This document shows positions 16,751-25,822 of a stretch of 64,000 nucleotides of DNA, one piece after another. The notes beneath the pieces were generated by a model. It was not told the DNA's origin and did not search any database. It was given only the letters and a program-made list of their open reading frames with translations. The stretch comes from Paenibacillus nasutitermitis (GTDB lineage: Bacteria; Bacillota; Bacilli; Paenibacillales; Paenibacillaceae). The translations under genes and the position numbers were made by a program. How positions within the stretch are numbered: the stretch's first letter is position 1; each line of letters opens with the position of its first letter. The stretch covers positions 1,736,001 to 1,800,000 of the forward strand of contig NZ_BMHP01000002.1 in assembly GCF_014641075.1 (NCBI RefSeq), given 5' to 3'.

Positions 16751-17947
16751 TTATTGAAAGGAAATGACATACGTATAGAAGATATATTTATTATCTTCCA
16801 GAACCGCCGAAGATGTGAGAAGCTTGCTGCCGGAGGGACTCCAGCGCAAGAGTCCGCTTCCGTTTTTGGCATCAACGGCAATGGGAGTCGTCTTGCCGGA
16901 TACGGTATCCGCTACGAAAATGCCGTTTACTCCATCCCCTTGGGAGATGACCATATAAACAAGCTTCGTGCCATCCGGTGACCAGCTCATGCCGTAGATC
17001 TGCGTTCCTTTGGCCAGCGTCAGCTTCTTCTGGAGCCCGGAGTCCGTCACCGTCAGCTCCATCTCCGTTTCGGATGTGCGTTTAACCAAAGCCGTTTGTG
17101 TATTATCATGGGTAGGCACAAACCAGATAACCTTTCTTTCAAGAATCTTTTTTTCCTTGGTCTCCAGGTTATAGGCATAAAGCTTATCCTGTCCGGAGGT
17201 ATAATAGACCGTTGATCCGCGCTGTGTGGCGTTGAGAATGGAATAATCCGCTTTGGGCACTATAGTCGCATTACGTTCCGACGCCTTGGTTGCATTCTGG
17301 ACGATCTCCTCCACGGGGAGAACAACTTCTGTATGCCCGGTAACGTCCGATGTTACGATGCTTCCCGTAATCAGCGAGAAAATCACCCGTTCATTGTCAA
17401 TCCATTCCCCTTCATTGGCATGAAGCTCTCCTTTGCCTGTCCGGACAGACTCACGTGTTGCCATATTCATAATATAACCGGTCGCCGTATCCTCGATGTT
17501 TTTCTTGTAGAACAAATATTTTTTGTCAGCGGACAAAAGCGCGAAACTTTGATTATCAGGCGCCTCAACCAGCACCTTATCCTCTTGATCAGGCGCAGCC
17601 AAATCACGTATATACAGATTGCGGGGGTACCGCTGCTCGCCTTCGATTGTCGCCGGCTTCATCTTGATATTGTCTTTATTTACGATGATCTTGTTCTCGC
17701 TCAGCCAATCCAGCCCTTGAATGCCTTTCAGCTCGTCGATATGGGCGACCTCCATCTGATGATCCGTCTCCACAGGCGGGTTATCGATTACTGTAATGGT
17801 TTTATCCGGCTTCTTGATGACCTCCCGCTCAGTTCCGTCACCGTTCATTGTCCCCTGGCCGCCGCAGGCAGTCAGAACCAGCATACAGGCATTAAGCAGC
17901 AAGAAGGCCGCGCCACGCTTTCGTTTTCCTTTATTGGCATCCCTCAT
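16751..17947 (-). CDS. TolB-like beta-propeller lipoprotein
   Basis: A 398-residue lipoprotein. A basic N-terminus and hydrophobic stretch end in the lipobox LTAC, giving a lipid-anchored Cys on the outer face of the membrane. The rest is a series of WD/TolB-like blades, most clearly YGMSWSPDGTKLVYMV and LLRWSPSGSKLL, preceded by LLSADKKYLFY. The frame is open upstream into the kinase gene, but the chosen ATG has GGAGG eight bases upstream and leads straight into the signal sequence. It is the third gene of a response regulator/kinase/lipoprotein operon and may be an accessory sensor or regulated target. The ligand is unknown. Confidence 0.78.
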   Translation of the reverse strand: MRDANKGKRKRGAAFLLLNACMLVLTACGGQGTMNGDGTEREVIKKPDKTITVIDNPPVETDHQMEVAHIDELKGIQGLDWLSENKIIVNKDNIKMKPATIEGEQRYPRNLYIRDLAAPDQEDKVLVEAPDNQSFALLSADKKYLFYKKNIEDTATGYIMNMATRESVRTGKGELHANEGEWIDNERVIFSLITGSIVTSDVTGHTEVVLPVEEIVQNATKASERNATIVPKADYSILNATQRGSTVYYTSGQDKLYAYNLETKEKKILERKVIWFVPTHDNTQTALVKRTSETEMELTVTDSGLQKKLTLAKGTQIYGMSWSPDGTKLVYMVISQGDGVNGIFVADTVSGKTTPIAVDAKNGSGLLRWSPSGSKLLTSSAVLEDNKYIFYTYVISFQ

Positions 17948-18062
17948 CACATTTACCTCCATCTCGTAAGCGGATCGGACCTTTGCTTTAAGCCGCAGCT
18001 TAAACCCCATAGACATCACGGACCCTTTCTCCCGGGCTTGCCCGCTCTTGTTCCCGAGGCTC

Positions 18063-19535
18063 CTAGTCCGGGGCCGGGAGGGCAAGCGGAAATTCCACTC
18101 TGAATAACGAGCCTTTCTCTCCAAGAGGAAGCGGAACAACCGTGATGCTCCCTTTTTGCACCTCTACCAGCCTCTTCACAAGCGACAGCCCCAGACCGGT
18201 CCCTCCCGTGAGGCGCGCCCGGTCCTTGCTAACGGTATAAAAAGGTTCAAACAGCTTGACCACTGCCTCCCGCGGAATACCAATCCCCGTATCCCGGAAG
18301 ATAATGACGGCTTTGCCTCCTTCCGGATAACAGGAGACCTGGACCCTGCCGCCCTTAATATTATATTTGATCGCATTATCCAGCAGATTCAGAAATATAT
18401 GCATCAGGCTCTCGCGGTCAATCCGGATGGGAGCCGGCTGCAAATCCGTCTCTACGGCAATGCCAAACTGCACCGCCTTCCCCCTCATGCGGCTGCAAAC
18501 CTCTTCCAGCGATTCGCGGACATCGAGGCGCTCTGCATGCAGACCGAATTCATACTGCTCCAGTGCCGACAGATGCAGCACCTTCTCCACCATCTCCAAC
18601 AGACGGTCCGCTTCCTTGCGGATATTCCCCCTCGCTTCGTCCAGCAAATCCGGGTCATCCCGGTACATATCCAGCAGATCGGAATACGCAATAATGGAGG
18701 TCAGCGGCGTTTTGAATTCGTGGCTGATATTCCCGATAAACTGCTTCTGGCGGGCGAAGCTTTGCTCGATTTCGCGGCTCATATAGGTGATCCCCTCGCT
18801 GAGCTCGCCAAGCTCGTCCCTGCGCCGAATTGGCGATTCCTTAATAAAATGGCCGTCTCTGATCTGATCGGCGGCGGATCTTAGCCTGCGCAGCGAGCCA
18901 GTGACCCTTGACACATATAGAAATCCGATCAGAAAGCTCACGCCAAGCGCGGTCAGTCCAATATTGCGCAAAGAACGCTGCAAACTGGCATAATAATCCT
19001 GATCGGCCTGCAGGGAGGCCTCAAGCTGAACGATACCCACCTGCCCGACCGACCACACAAGCGGGGACAAATAAATGAGCGAATTGCCGGATACCTGATA
19101 GACCGTTCTGCCCTTCATCGCATAGCCGAGGATATCCTCGACCGCAGGTGTCGTCGAAAGCGGCTGGGAATTGCCGATTTCCTTGCCGTTGGCATCATAC
19201 AGCACAATCCGGGCGTTACCCAGCAGGCTGCTTAAGTCCGAGGCAAGCTCAGGTCCCCTCCGACGGAAAAAGGTATCCACATCATCCCGGGCATCCGCGC
19301 TCAGATAGGTTTGCCTGAGACGTAAATTGGCCAGTTCGCTGCGCTGCTTCAGATTTGCCTCTACCTTGTTCATCTGCTCCTGCTCGATCCCGCTGAGCAC
19401 CAGCCAACCCAGTGTCAATATCGTGGTGGTCAGCAAGATGCCTAGACCGATGGTAAAGCGCCATTTCAAGCTGAAATGCGGGCTCTTATGCCGCACCAGA
19501 TCCTCCTGGCTGCCTGGACCTTTCTTGCGCTTCAT
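18063..19535 (-). CDS. Membrane sensor histidine kinase (HAMP, HisKA, HATPase)
   Basis: A 490-residue two-component sensor. Membrane helix 1 is near residues 24-47 and helix 2 near 193-212, enclosing an extracytoplasmic sensor domain of about 145 residues. A HAMP domain (LRRLRSAADQIRDGHF) follows. The phosphorylated His lies in GNISHEFKTPLTSI; NLLDNAIKYN, DTGIGIP and GGTGLGLSLV mark the ATPase domain. The ATG directly abuts the stop codon of the response regulator gene, so translation is coupled. The signal is unknown; the following lipoprotein may take part in sensing. Confidence 0.9.
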   Translation of the reverse strand: MKRKKGPGSQEDLVRHKSPHFSLKWRFTIGLGILLTTTILTLGWLVLSGIEQEQMNKVEANLKQRSELANLRLRQTYLSADARDDVDTFFRRRGPELASDLSSLLGNARIVLYDANGKEIGNSQPLSTTPAVEDILGYAMKGRTVYQVSGNSLIYLSPLVWSVGQVGIVQLEASLQADQDYYASLQRSLRNIGLTALGVSFLIGFLYVSRVTGSLRRLRSAADQIRDGHFIKESPIRRRDELGELSEGITYMSREIEQSFARQKQFIGNISHEFKTPLTSIIAYSDLLDMYRDDPDLLDEARGNIRKEADRLLEMVEKVLHLSALEQYEFGLHAERLDVRESLEEVCSRMRGKAVQFGIAVETDLQPAPIRIDRESLMHIFLNLLDNAIKYNIKGGRVQVSCYPEGGKAVIIFRDTGIGIPREAVVKLFEPFYTVSKDRARLTGGTGLGLSLVKRLVEVQKGSITVVPLPLGEKGSLFRVEFPLALPAPD

Positions 19536-20222
19536 CTAAGGCAGCTCCCGAAGAGCTTTATAACCGATGCCGTAGACAGTCTGCAGCAGATTGTGGTAGG
19601 GCTCGCCCAGCTTCTTGCGCAGGCGCTGCATATGAATATCCACCGTCCGGGTGCCTCCGGCATAATCCATGCTCCAGACGAGATCAAGCAGCTCGTCGCG
19701 CGTATATACCCGTTCAGGATGCGTAAGCAAAAGGGCCATTAAATCAAACTCCTTGGGAGTTAAGTCAATTCCCCTTCCGCCCAATTGAACCGTGCGGTTC
19801 AGACTATTCAGCCGCAGCTCCCCGATTTCCGCAAGCTGCGGTTCATCCTCGCCGCGATTCTCCATCCGCCGCAGAAGCGCTTTGACGCGGGCCACCAGCT
19901 CGCGCAGATCGAAAGGCTTGGTCATATAATCATCCGCACCCAGCTCGAGGCCGATTACCTTATCGACGATATCATTCTTCACCGTCAGCATCACAATCCC
20001 CAAACTGCTGCGATTCTCCAGCTTGCGGCAGACGTCGAAGCCGCTAAGCTTGGGCATCATGACATCCAGAACCATCACATCTGGCTTGAAGGATGCGGCT
20101 TTCCTGAGCGCCTCTTCCCCATCATAGGCGATATCAACCTTGTAGCCCTCGCGCCGGAAAGCATAGGCGATTGCTCCAGCGATACTCATTTCGTCGTCCA
20201 CAACGAGAATTTTCTTCTCCAT
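19536..20222 (-). CDS. OmpR/PhoB-type response regulator
   Basis: A 228-residue regulator with a receiver domain (Asp9/Asp10, phosphoacceptor Asp53 in VMVLDVMMPK, and TVKND) and a C-terminal winged helix (LTPKEFDLMALLLTHPERVYTRDELLDLVW, GTRTVDIHMQRLRKKLGE). Three in-frame starts lie close together; the third ATG, giving MEKKILVVDDE, has AGGGTGA eight bases upstream and is preferred. It is first in an operon with the sensor kinase and the propeller lipoprotein. Target genes are unknown. Confidence 0.92.
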   Translation of the reverse strand: MEKKILVVDDEMSIAGAIAYAFRREGYKVDIAYDGEEALRKAASFKPDVMVLDVMMPKLSGFDVCRKLENRSSLGIVMLTVKNDIVDKVIGLELGADDYMTKPFDLRELVARVKALLRRMENRGEDEPQLAEIGELRLNSLNRTVQLGGRGIDLTPKEFDLMALLLTHPERVYTRDELLDLVWSMDYAGGTRTVDIHMQRLRKKLGEPYHNLLQTVYGIGYKALRELP

Positions 20223-20360
20223 TTTCCGCATCACCCTATCATTAATCTAAAGGAGGCTTATTTCTTTGACATCTCTGAAATGTTTCAAACTCGTAAAGAG
20301 ACCGCTCCGCTTGAGTCGCGCTTCATCCGGTCATCCCCACTTTCAGACACGTTCCAATAT

Positions 20361-20401
20361 GAAAAATGCCATCCTTTTCAAGGAAGCAAAGGACTGGCAT
20401 T
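20361..20401 (-). terminator. Intrinsic terminator of the HNH gene
   Basis: Minus-strand hairpin with AATGCCA/TGGCATT arms extended by CCTTT/AAAGG, followed by TTTTT, 26 bp after the HNH gene stop. Confidence 0.75.
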
Positions 20402-20426
20402 CATACAGCATTCAATTTGGCGAAAA

Positions 20427-21590
20427 TTAAAAATCATCGTACACAAAATCGAGACTGTCTGCTTTTTTCAGGTTGCAATCCGCACAGGCACATACACAAT
20501 TAGCCGGCGAAGACAGACCGCCTTTGGATTTGGGCATGACATGATCAATCGTATCGCCGAAACGGCCGCAATACCGGCAGACATAATTGTCACGCTGCAG
20601 CACAAGCAGACGAAAATCCGTTTTCGAATATAATTTATGGATCAGGCCCGGGCTCAAAATCCCCGCCGCACCTTCCCTTACCATGGTTGCCGCCATCTCA
20701 AGCGGAATATCCGTCGACCAGCGCTTGCCGGTTTCGCGGCGGCCACGCAGGCGGATCATCCCGGTTCCCCGATCATTAAGCAGGGAGGGATCATATTTGA
20801 AAGGCCCCTTGAAAGGGACAATCCGTTTGTCTGGAGGGCGCTTGTTAACCTGCGGTTCCGCGAGAACTACGACAGTTTTGTCAGCGCGTTTGCGCCTCTT
20901 GCGCCCGCGTTGTCTGCGTTTGCGCCTGGGAGCCGTTTCTTCTGCAGCTTCCAGGTCCGGATCAGACGTTCTTCCAGCAGGACGCGCTGCGGATATCTCC
21001 GCATGAGCGGCGGAATGATCCACGCTTGACACGGCAGCCGGTACGGGAACGAGAAGACCCGTGGTAATAGGCTGAACCGAACCTTCATCTGTCCATGCAT
21101 CGGTGCGTTTGCCTGTTTTCCTGCTCCGGCCGCGCTTACGGCGTTTGCGCTTGGCCGGAGCCTCCTCCTTTTCGGCCGCTGCCGTGTTCGCTGCCGCGCT
21201 TTCCTCAGGCTCCATCGCCAGCGCCGGTGAAACGTTCTGGCCGCGTCTTTTCCTGTCGGGCGGGTCTGGCCAGATGACGGTATTCCAGACAGGCATGGCA
21301 TTTGGCTTGCGATGGCCCCGCGCCCGTTCCTCTATTGCAGAATCGCCTTCAGTTACGCCTGTTCCCCTCTCCTTCGTTACGGAATCGCGTTCGGCTACAC
21401 CTGTTCCCCTCTCTGTCATAACGGATTCATACTGCTGTTCGCTGCCGCCTGTGCGGCTGCGAATGATTTCCCGCTGCCTCTTTCGCGTGCAGGAGCGGCA
21501 GGTGCCGCGCCGGCTGCTGCCAGAGGCGCGTTTGGTAAATGCGGTAAGCGGTTTCTCTGAGCCGCAAGCCGCGCATATTTTTACATCCAT
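20427..21590 (-). CDS. HNH endonuclease-domain protein with zinc ribbon and basic repeats
   Basis: A 387-residue three-part protein. The N-terminus has a CxxC...CxxC zinc ribbon (CAACGSEKPL, CRSCTRK, residues 6-40). A long low-complexity middle contains repeated ERGTGV units and several Arg/Lys clusters such as KRKRRKRGRSRK. The C-terminal 60 or so residues are an HNH nuclease domain with CRYCG, TIDHVMPKSKGG and CADCN. DNA cleavage or repair is the family-level expectation; the basic middle probably binds nucleic acid. The ATG has only a distant GGAG. It is a single gene ended by a terminator. Its role is unknown. Confidence 0.8.
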   Translation of the reverse strand: MDVKICAACGSEKPLTAFTKRASGSSRRGTCRSCTRKRQREIIRSRTGGSEQQYESVMTERGTGVAERDSVTKERGTGVTEGDSAIEERARGHRKPNAMPVWNTVIWPDPPDRKRRGQNVSPALAMEPEESAAANTAAAEKEEAPAKRKRRKRGRSRKTGKRTDAWTDEGSVQPITTGLLVPVPAAVSSVDHSAAHAEISAARPAGRTSDPDLEAAEETAPRRKRRQRGRKRRKRADKTVVVLAEPQVNKRPPDKRIVPFKGPFKYDPSLLNDRGTGMIRLRGRRETGKRWSTDIPLEMAATMVREGAAGILSPGLIHKLYSKTDFRLLVLQRDNYVCRYCGRFGDTIDHVMPKSKGGLSSPANCVCACADCNLKKADSLDFVYDDF

Positions 21591-21611
21591 GGTTAATGTT
21601 CGTCTCCGTTC

Positions 21612-21645
21612 ATTTCAAGAAGAAACGGCTGACGCCGTCCTTTGC
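21612..21645. repeat. Dispersed leader repeat, copy 1
   Basis: The block ATTTCAAGAAGAAACGGCTG plus CGCCGTCCT is found here and again at 52889-52918, each time 22-31 bp upstream of a minus-strand start codon (HNH gene and galT). On the minus strand the block contains GACGGCG(T)CAGCCGTTTC, which can form a small hairpin. Confidence 0.6.
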
Positions 21646-21739
21646 GGCTTAGCCAGGTTTCTTCCCTTAGAAATATAAGCCGGGTATTGGTGAAAACTTC
21701 CCTTTCTTATATTTACAAAAAGCCAGCCGCTGCTGATCT

Positions 21740-22621
21740 TTATGTCATATAAGTCAGTCCCTGCAGCTTGCGGAACTGGTCGGGTGTCATCCCTTCGGTT
21801 TTGCCAAAAGCGGATATAAAATGGCTCGGGTCGCGGTAACCCGCCAGATGGGCGATTTCTTTAATCGATTTGCGTTCGCTTTGGCTCATCAGCTCTTTGG
21901 CTTTGCGGATCCGCAGCCGGATCAGATAGGCATAAGCTGTGATGCCAAAAGCCTGCCGGAACAAGGCGTTCAAATAACGGGGGCTGATGTCCAGCCGGTC
22001 TGCCATATCGACCAGTCCGATTTCTGGGTCGCCGAATTTCTGGTCCAGCCAGTGCAGCAGAGGGTCCAGTTTCTCCAGATGCTGAAACAGCGAGGACCTG
22101 CCGCCGGTCTGCCCGTATATTTTGACCATGGTGAGAAACCGGTACAGCTGCGCGGAAGCATTCAGACCTGTCCGGTCTTCATCGTATTGGGTTTGCTCCA
22201 CCATATCCATCAGCTGCTCCGTAATTGGGGCATCATCGTTCCAGTGCAGCCACTCCGTATGCCGGATACCCAGCAGAGCCAGCATGGAATCGGCCAGCGA
22301 GCCGCCGAAGGTAACATATAAAGTAGCCCATTTTTTGTTTTTGGAAGCCGAATAGGAATGCGGAACGCCCGGAAAAATAAGGGAGCCATTGCCTTGGGAT
22401 AACGAGAACCGCCTGCCGCTCAGCTCGAATTCCCCTTCGCCATCTATCGTCTGAAGCCAATGAAAGTACGGGTATCCTTTGCGCCTGAGAACCGGCTCCT
22501 GATCAGGATTATAGCCGATGCTTTCCACATACAGCGGCAAATCATTTTTGCCGAGCACAAACATAAACCGTCGAAGCTGATCTTCCACGATCCATTCTTT
22601 GCGCCGGATGTTTTGTTCCAT
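21740..22621 (-). CDS. AraC family transcriptional regulator
   Basis: A 293-residue regulator with an N-terminal cupin-like sugar-sensing domain (FHWLQTIDGEGEFEL, LIFPGVPHSYS) and a C-terminal AraC domain with two helix-turn-helices (IGLVDMADRLDISPRYLNALF and SIKEIAHLAGYRDPSHFISAFGKTEGMTPDQFRK). It is divergent from the GH42 beta-galactosidase gene with a 91-bp intergenic region, so it very probably controls that gene in response to a galactoside or arabinogalactan fragment. Confidence 0.9.
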   Translation of the reverse strand: MEQNIRRKEWIVEDQLRRFMFVLGKNDLPLYVESIGYNPDQEPVLRRKGYPYFHWLQTIDGEGEFELSGRRFSLSQGNGSLIFPGVPHSYSASKNKKWATLYVTFGGSLADSMLALLGIRHTEWLHWNDDAPITEQLMDMVEQTQYDEDRTGLNASAQLYRFLTMVKIYGQTGGRSSLFQHLEKLDPLLHWLDQKFGDPEIGLVDMADRLDISPRYLNALFRQAFGITAYAYLIRLRIRKAKELMSQSERKSIKEIAHLAGYRDPSHFISAFGKTEGMTPDQFRKLQGLTYMT

Positions 22622-22712
22622 ATTATCATATCCTGCCTATCGAAATATTATATATCGTTAACGAGAATCATATCATAAAATGAACCTACATACATCACAG
22701 GAGGTTGATATC

Positions 22713-24749
22713 TTGAATACAGCCAAGCTGTCCAAAATGTTATATGGCGGAGACTACAATCCCGAGCAATGGGACCCCGGCGTCTGGCCGGAGGATATGC
22801 GCATGCTCCGTTTGGCGGGGATGGACATCGCTACGATAAATGTATTTTCTTGGGCCAAGCTGCAACCGGATGAAAACACTTACAATTTCCAGACACTGGA
22901 CGAAATTATGGATATGCTGCATAAGAACGGCATTTCTGCCTGTCTGGCCACATCGACAGGCGCACATCCCGCCTGGATGGCCCGCAATTTTTCGGATGTG
23001 CTGCGGACCGACTTTGACGGACGTCGGCGCAAATTCGGCGGCAGGCACAACTCCTGTCCCAACAGCCCCTCTTACCGCACATTCTCAGAGCGGATCGCTT
23101 CCAGGCTGGCCGAGCGCTATAAGGATCACCCGGCACTGCTGCTGTGGCATGTGTCCAATGAATATGGAGGCGAATGCTATTGCGACAACTGCGCAGCCGC
23201 TTTCCGCGTTTGGCTGAAACAGAAATACATGACATTGGACAAGCTAAATGAGCAGTGGAATACCTCTTTCTGGGGCCATACCTTTTACGACTGGGAAGAA
23301 ATCGTCCCGCCGAACGCCTTGTCCGAGCAATGGGCTTCCAACCGCACCAATTTTCAGGGCATTTCGCTGGATTATGCTCGCTTCAACTCTGACGGCATGC
23401 TGGATTGCTATAAGCTCGAATATGAGGCAATCAAGTCGTTCACGCCCGACATTCCGGTAACGACCAACCTGATGGGCACCTATAAGCAGCTTGATTATTT
23501 CAAATGGGCCAAACATATGGATATTATCGCCTGGGATAATTACCCTGCCGCGGATACCCCTGTCAGCTTCACATCCATGACCCATGACTTGATGCGCGGC
23601 CTGAAGGGCGGCGCGCCTTTCCTGCTGATGGAGCAGACACCGAGCCAGCAGAACTGGCAAGCCTATAACTCCCTCAAGCGTCCAGGGGTCATGAGACTAT
23701 GGAGCTACCAGGCAGTTGCCCATGGCGCGGACAGCATCATGTTCTTCCAGCTGCGCCGTTCGGTGGGCGCCTGCGAGAAATATCACGGCGCTCTTATCGA
23801 GCATGTCGGCCATGAGCATACCCGCGTATTCCGTGAATGCGCGCAGCTCGGCGAGGAATTGGGCCAACTGGGCAATAAGCTGCTCGGGTCGCGCACGCCC
23901 GCCAAAGTGGCGATCATGTACGATTGGGAGAACCGCTGGGCCATTGAATTTTCCAGTGGTCCGAGTATTGCGCTGCAGTATCTGGATGAAATTCACAAGT
24001 ATTACGATGCGTTCTATCAGCTCGGCATTCAAGTGGATATCGTTTCTTTTGAAGATGAGCTGAATGGCTACGATATTGTGCTGGGGCCGGTTATGTATAT
24101 GGTGAAGCCGGGTATGACGCAGCGGATTGAGGCCTATGTCGAAAATGGCGGCTGCTTCGTTACCACCTTCTTCAGCGGTATTGTGGGCGAGAACGATATC
24201 GTCACTTTGGGCGGATACCCGGGCGAGCTTAGATCGCTTCTTGGCATCTGGGCCGAAGAAATCGATGCCCTGTTCCCGGATCAGACCAACCGGATCATCA
24301 TGAAGGATTCTTATGGATCGCTCGCCGGGGAGTACAGCTGCTCCCTGCTGTGCGATCTGATCCACGCCGAACGAGCGGAGGTCATAGCGGAGTATGGAGA
24401 CGATTTCTATGCAGGGATGCCGGCGCTCACCCGGAATTCATTGGGCGCAGGAGAAGCCTGGTATGTCGCGACCAGCCCCGACGCCAGCTTCATGCAGGCC
24501 TTTCTCGGGTCGCTCTGCGCCAAGCGGGGGATCAAGCCGCTCCCGGGCAAGCAGCCAGGCGTGGAAGTGGCCAGCCGCAATAAGGACGGCCATTCTTATC
24601 TGTTCGTCATGAACCATAATCCGCATATTGTAGTGGTGGAATTCGCCCCCGATTACGGCCTGGATCTGCTGACAGGTCTTCCAGTCTCCGGTCCCTCCCC
24701 TATCGCGGGACGCGGCGTGATGATTATTGAAACCTCAGCGTCATCCTGA
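22713..24749 (+). CDS. GH42 beta-galactosidase
   Basis: A 678-residue glycoside hydrolase of family 42. The N-terminus YGGDYNPEQW is characteristic. The acid/base Glu150 lies in WHVSNEYGG and the nucleophile Glu307 in LLMEQTPS. The cluster CYCDNC directly after the acid/base is part of the usual zinc site. No signal peptide is seen, so it hydrolyses imported galactosides in the cytoplasm. The start used is TTG, eight bases after GGAGG; an ATG 11 codons upstream would include the ribosome site in the coding sequence. It probably supplies galactose to the galKET genes at 51-55 kb. Confidence 0.9.
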   Translation: MNTAKLSKMLYGGDYNPEQWDPGVWPEDMRMLRLAGMDIATINVFSWAKLQPDENTYNFQTLDEIMDMLHKNGISACLATSTGAHPAWMARNFSDVLRTDFDGRRRKFGGRHNSCPNSPSYRTFSERIASRLAERYKDHPALLLWHVSNEYGGECYCDNCAAAFRVWLKQKYMTLDKLNEQWNTSFWGHTFYDWEEIVPPNALSEQWASNRTNFQGISLDYARFNSDGMLDCYKLEYEAIKSFTPDIPVTTNLMGTYKQLDYFKWAKHMDIIAWDNYPAADTPVSFTSMTHDLMRGLKGGAPFLLMEQTPSQQNWQAYNSLKRPGVMRLWSYQAVAHGADSIMFFQLRRSVGACEKYHGALIEHVGHEHTRVFRECAQLGEELGQLGNKLLGSRTPAKVAIMYDWENRWAIEFSSGPSIALQYLDEIHKYYDAFYQLGIQVDIVSFEDELNGYDIVLGPVMYMVKPGMTQRIEAYVENGGCFVTTFFSGIVGENDIVTLGGYPGELRSLLGIWAEEIDALFPDQTNRIIMKDSYGSLAGEYSCSLLCDLIHAERAEVIAEYGDDFYAGMPALTRNSLGAGEAWYVATSPDASFMQAFLGSLCAKRGIKPLPGKQPGVEVASRNKDGHSYLFVMNHNPHIVVVEFAPDYGLDLLTGLPVSGPSPIAGRGVMIIETSASS

Positions 24750-24763
24750 TCACATGCTAAATA

Positions 24764-24789
24764 AGGCGGGATCCCTCGGGTTCCCGCCT
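24764..24789 (+). terminator. Terminator of the GH42 gene
   Basis: Hairpin AGGCGGGA/TCCCGCCT followed by CTTTTATATT, 15 bp after the beta-galactosidase stop codon. Confidence 0.82.
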
Positions 24790-24847
24790 CTTTTATATTC
24801 GCAAGCACTGTTAAACCCTTACAATTATCTTTACATCAAGCATGTCC

Positions 24848-25273
24848 CTAGCCGTCAGACGCTAAATGATTGGAGATCAAACATGAAACGTCCTGACCTT
24901 CCGTGTAAATAATATAATCGGCGCCGAGTCCCCGGTAGATCGATCTGGGATTGCCGCAGCCCGTCACCACATATATCGGTTTGGACGTCCAGCTGCGGCA
25001 GATCTGGATGTAGCGGCAGCAGAGATTAAGACTGCTCTCAAAAAGAAATACTTTTCCCAACCGCTTGTCAGGTACTACCCAGGTCTCTTCTTTTTTAGTA
25101 TTGATACAAATAATGTCCTGTACCCCGAGCGCGGAAATCCGCTCCCTTTCCAGGCTATTGTTCACCATTACGGCGACAGGAATCTTATTTTGCAGCAAAT
25201 ATCGGATAAACACCTCTCCGGCCGAATTGGGCGCGGAAATGAGGATCAGATCTTTTTCTTTTGTTGGCTTCAT
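24848..25273 (-). CDS. Orphan Rossmann-like protein under c-di-AMP riboswitch control
   Basis: A 141-residue protein of unknown function. It begins with a strand and a degenerate nucleotide-binding turn (DLILISAPNSAGE), then alternating strands and helices: IPVAVMVNN, GVQDIICIN, KVFLFES, KPIYVVTGCGNP and LGADYIIYTEG. The last two resemble the end of TrkA-N/RCK domains of K+ channel regulators, but the GxGxxG motif is lost. There is no signal peptide or membrane segment. The ATG has GGGAGGAG upstream; the frame stays open into the terminator but that part is not credible. The leader carries two c-di-AMP riboswitches and a terminator, so a role in osmotic or K+ balance is plausible but not shown. 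Confidence 0.6.
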   Translation of the reverse strand: MKPTKEKDLILISAPNSAGEVFIRYLLQNKIPVAVMVNNSLERERISALGVQDIICINTKKEETWVVPDKRLGKVFLFESSLNLCCRYIQICRSWTSKPIYVVTGCGNPRSIYRGLGADYIIYTEGQDVSCLISNHLASDG

Positions 25274-25321
25274 TTTAAAATGTTCTCCTCCCCGATGCAC
25301 CCTTTTGAGGGCAACAAAAAA

Positions 25322-25374
25322 GAAGCCGCGGCAAAAGTACTCTTCCATTGAAGAGGAACTTTCATCGCGGCTTC
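25322..25374 (-). terminator. Riboswitch-controlled intrinsic terminator
   Basis: On the minus strand GAAGCCGCG and CGCGGCTTC form a long stem, extended inside by GAAAGT/ACTTTT and CTCTTC/GAAGAG, and TTTTTT follows immediately. It stands between the tandem riboswitches and the orphan gene start 43 bp further on, so it is the likely off switch. Confidence 0.85.
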
Positions 25375-25519
25375 CAGGCACAACAAGAAGAACAGCAGAT
25401 GCAGCTTTGGATACAGTCAGGCAGAAACCTTAATATCCGCCGACCTGTAACGCCCTTTATGCGGGGCGCTGCATTTGTCTTCCATGTCCGTTAGCACGAT
25501 TACGTTGCCTCTCTCTGTA

Positions 25520-25687
25520 CGCTTACGAGGTTAGCTGTCGGATTCGGGCGTGAGAGTCGCCCTACCTCCGGCTGCATTTCCTGCAGATGCAAGAATGAAA
25601 TGCAAACCTTTGGATTCACCCCATGGATTTCAATTCGAAATCCTGTTGGTTCCCCCGCTTCCTATGGTGCTCAAGGAATTCAGCGAT
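25520..25687 (-). promoter_or_regulatory. c-di-AMP (ydaO-type) riboswitch, gene-proximal copy of a tandem pair
   Basis: On the minus strand the order is CGCTGAAT (P1), GCGGGGGAACC, GGGGTGAATC, TAGGGCGACTCTCACGCCC, GAATCCGACAGCTAACCTCG and AAGCG (P1 partner). All conserved ydaO blocks are present and well matched. The copy lies about 145 bp before the terminator. Confidence 0.93.
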
Positions 25688-25822
25688 AACTATTAATTGT
25701 TGATAAAATGCAAGGCTTCAGAGGATCAATCACCAATGAAGCGGATTATATTCACACGTTTATACCATCCTCTCTCTCCAATAGAAGCCCATTCCCAAAT
25801 AAAAGGAGCGATAGCTTCCGGT

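Noticed and set aside
20867..21301. Long ORFs opposite and beside the HNH gene
   Set aside because: They are reading-frame shadows of the Arg-rich coding sequence, with no ribosome sites or recognisable domains.
25700..25822. Separate promoter or terminator between the two tandem riboswitches
   Set aside because: A TATAAT is present at 25745-25750 but no -35 element at 16-18 bp, and the weak GAAGC hairpin has no U run.
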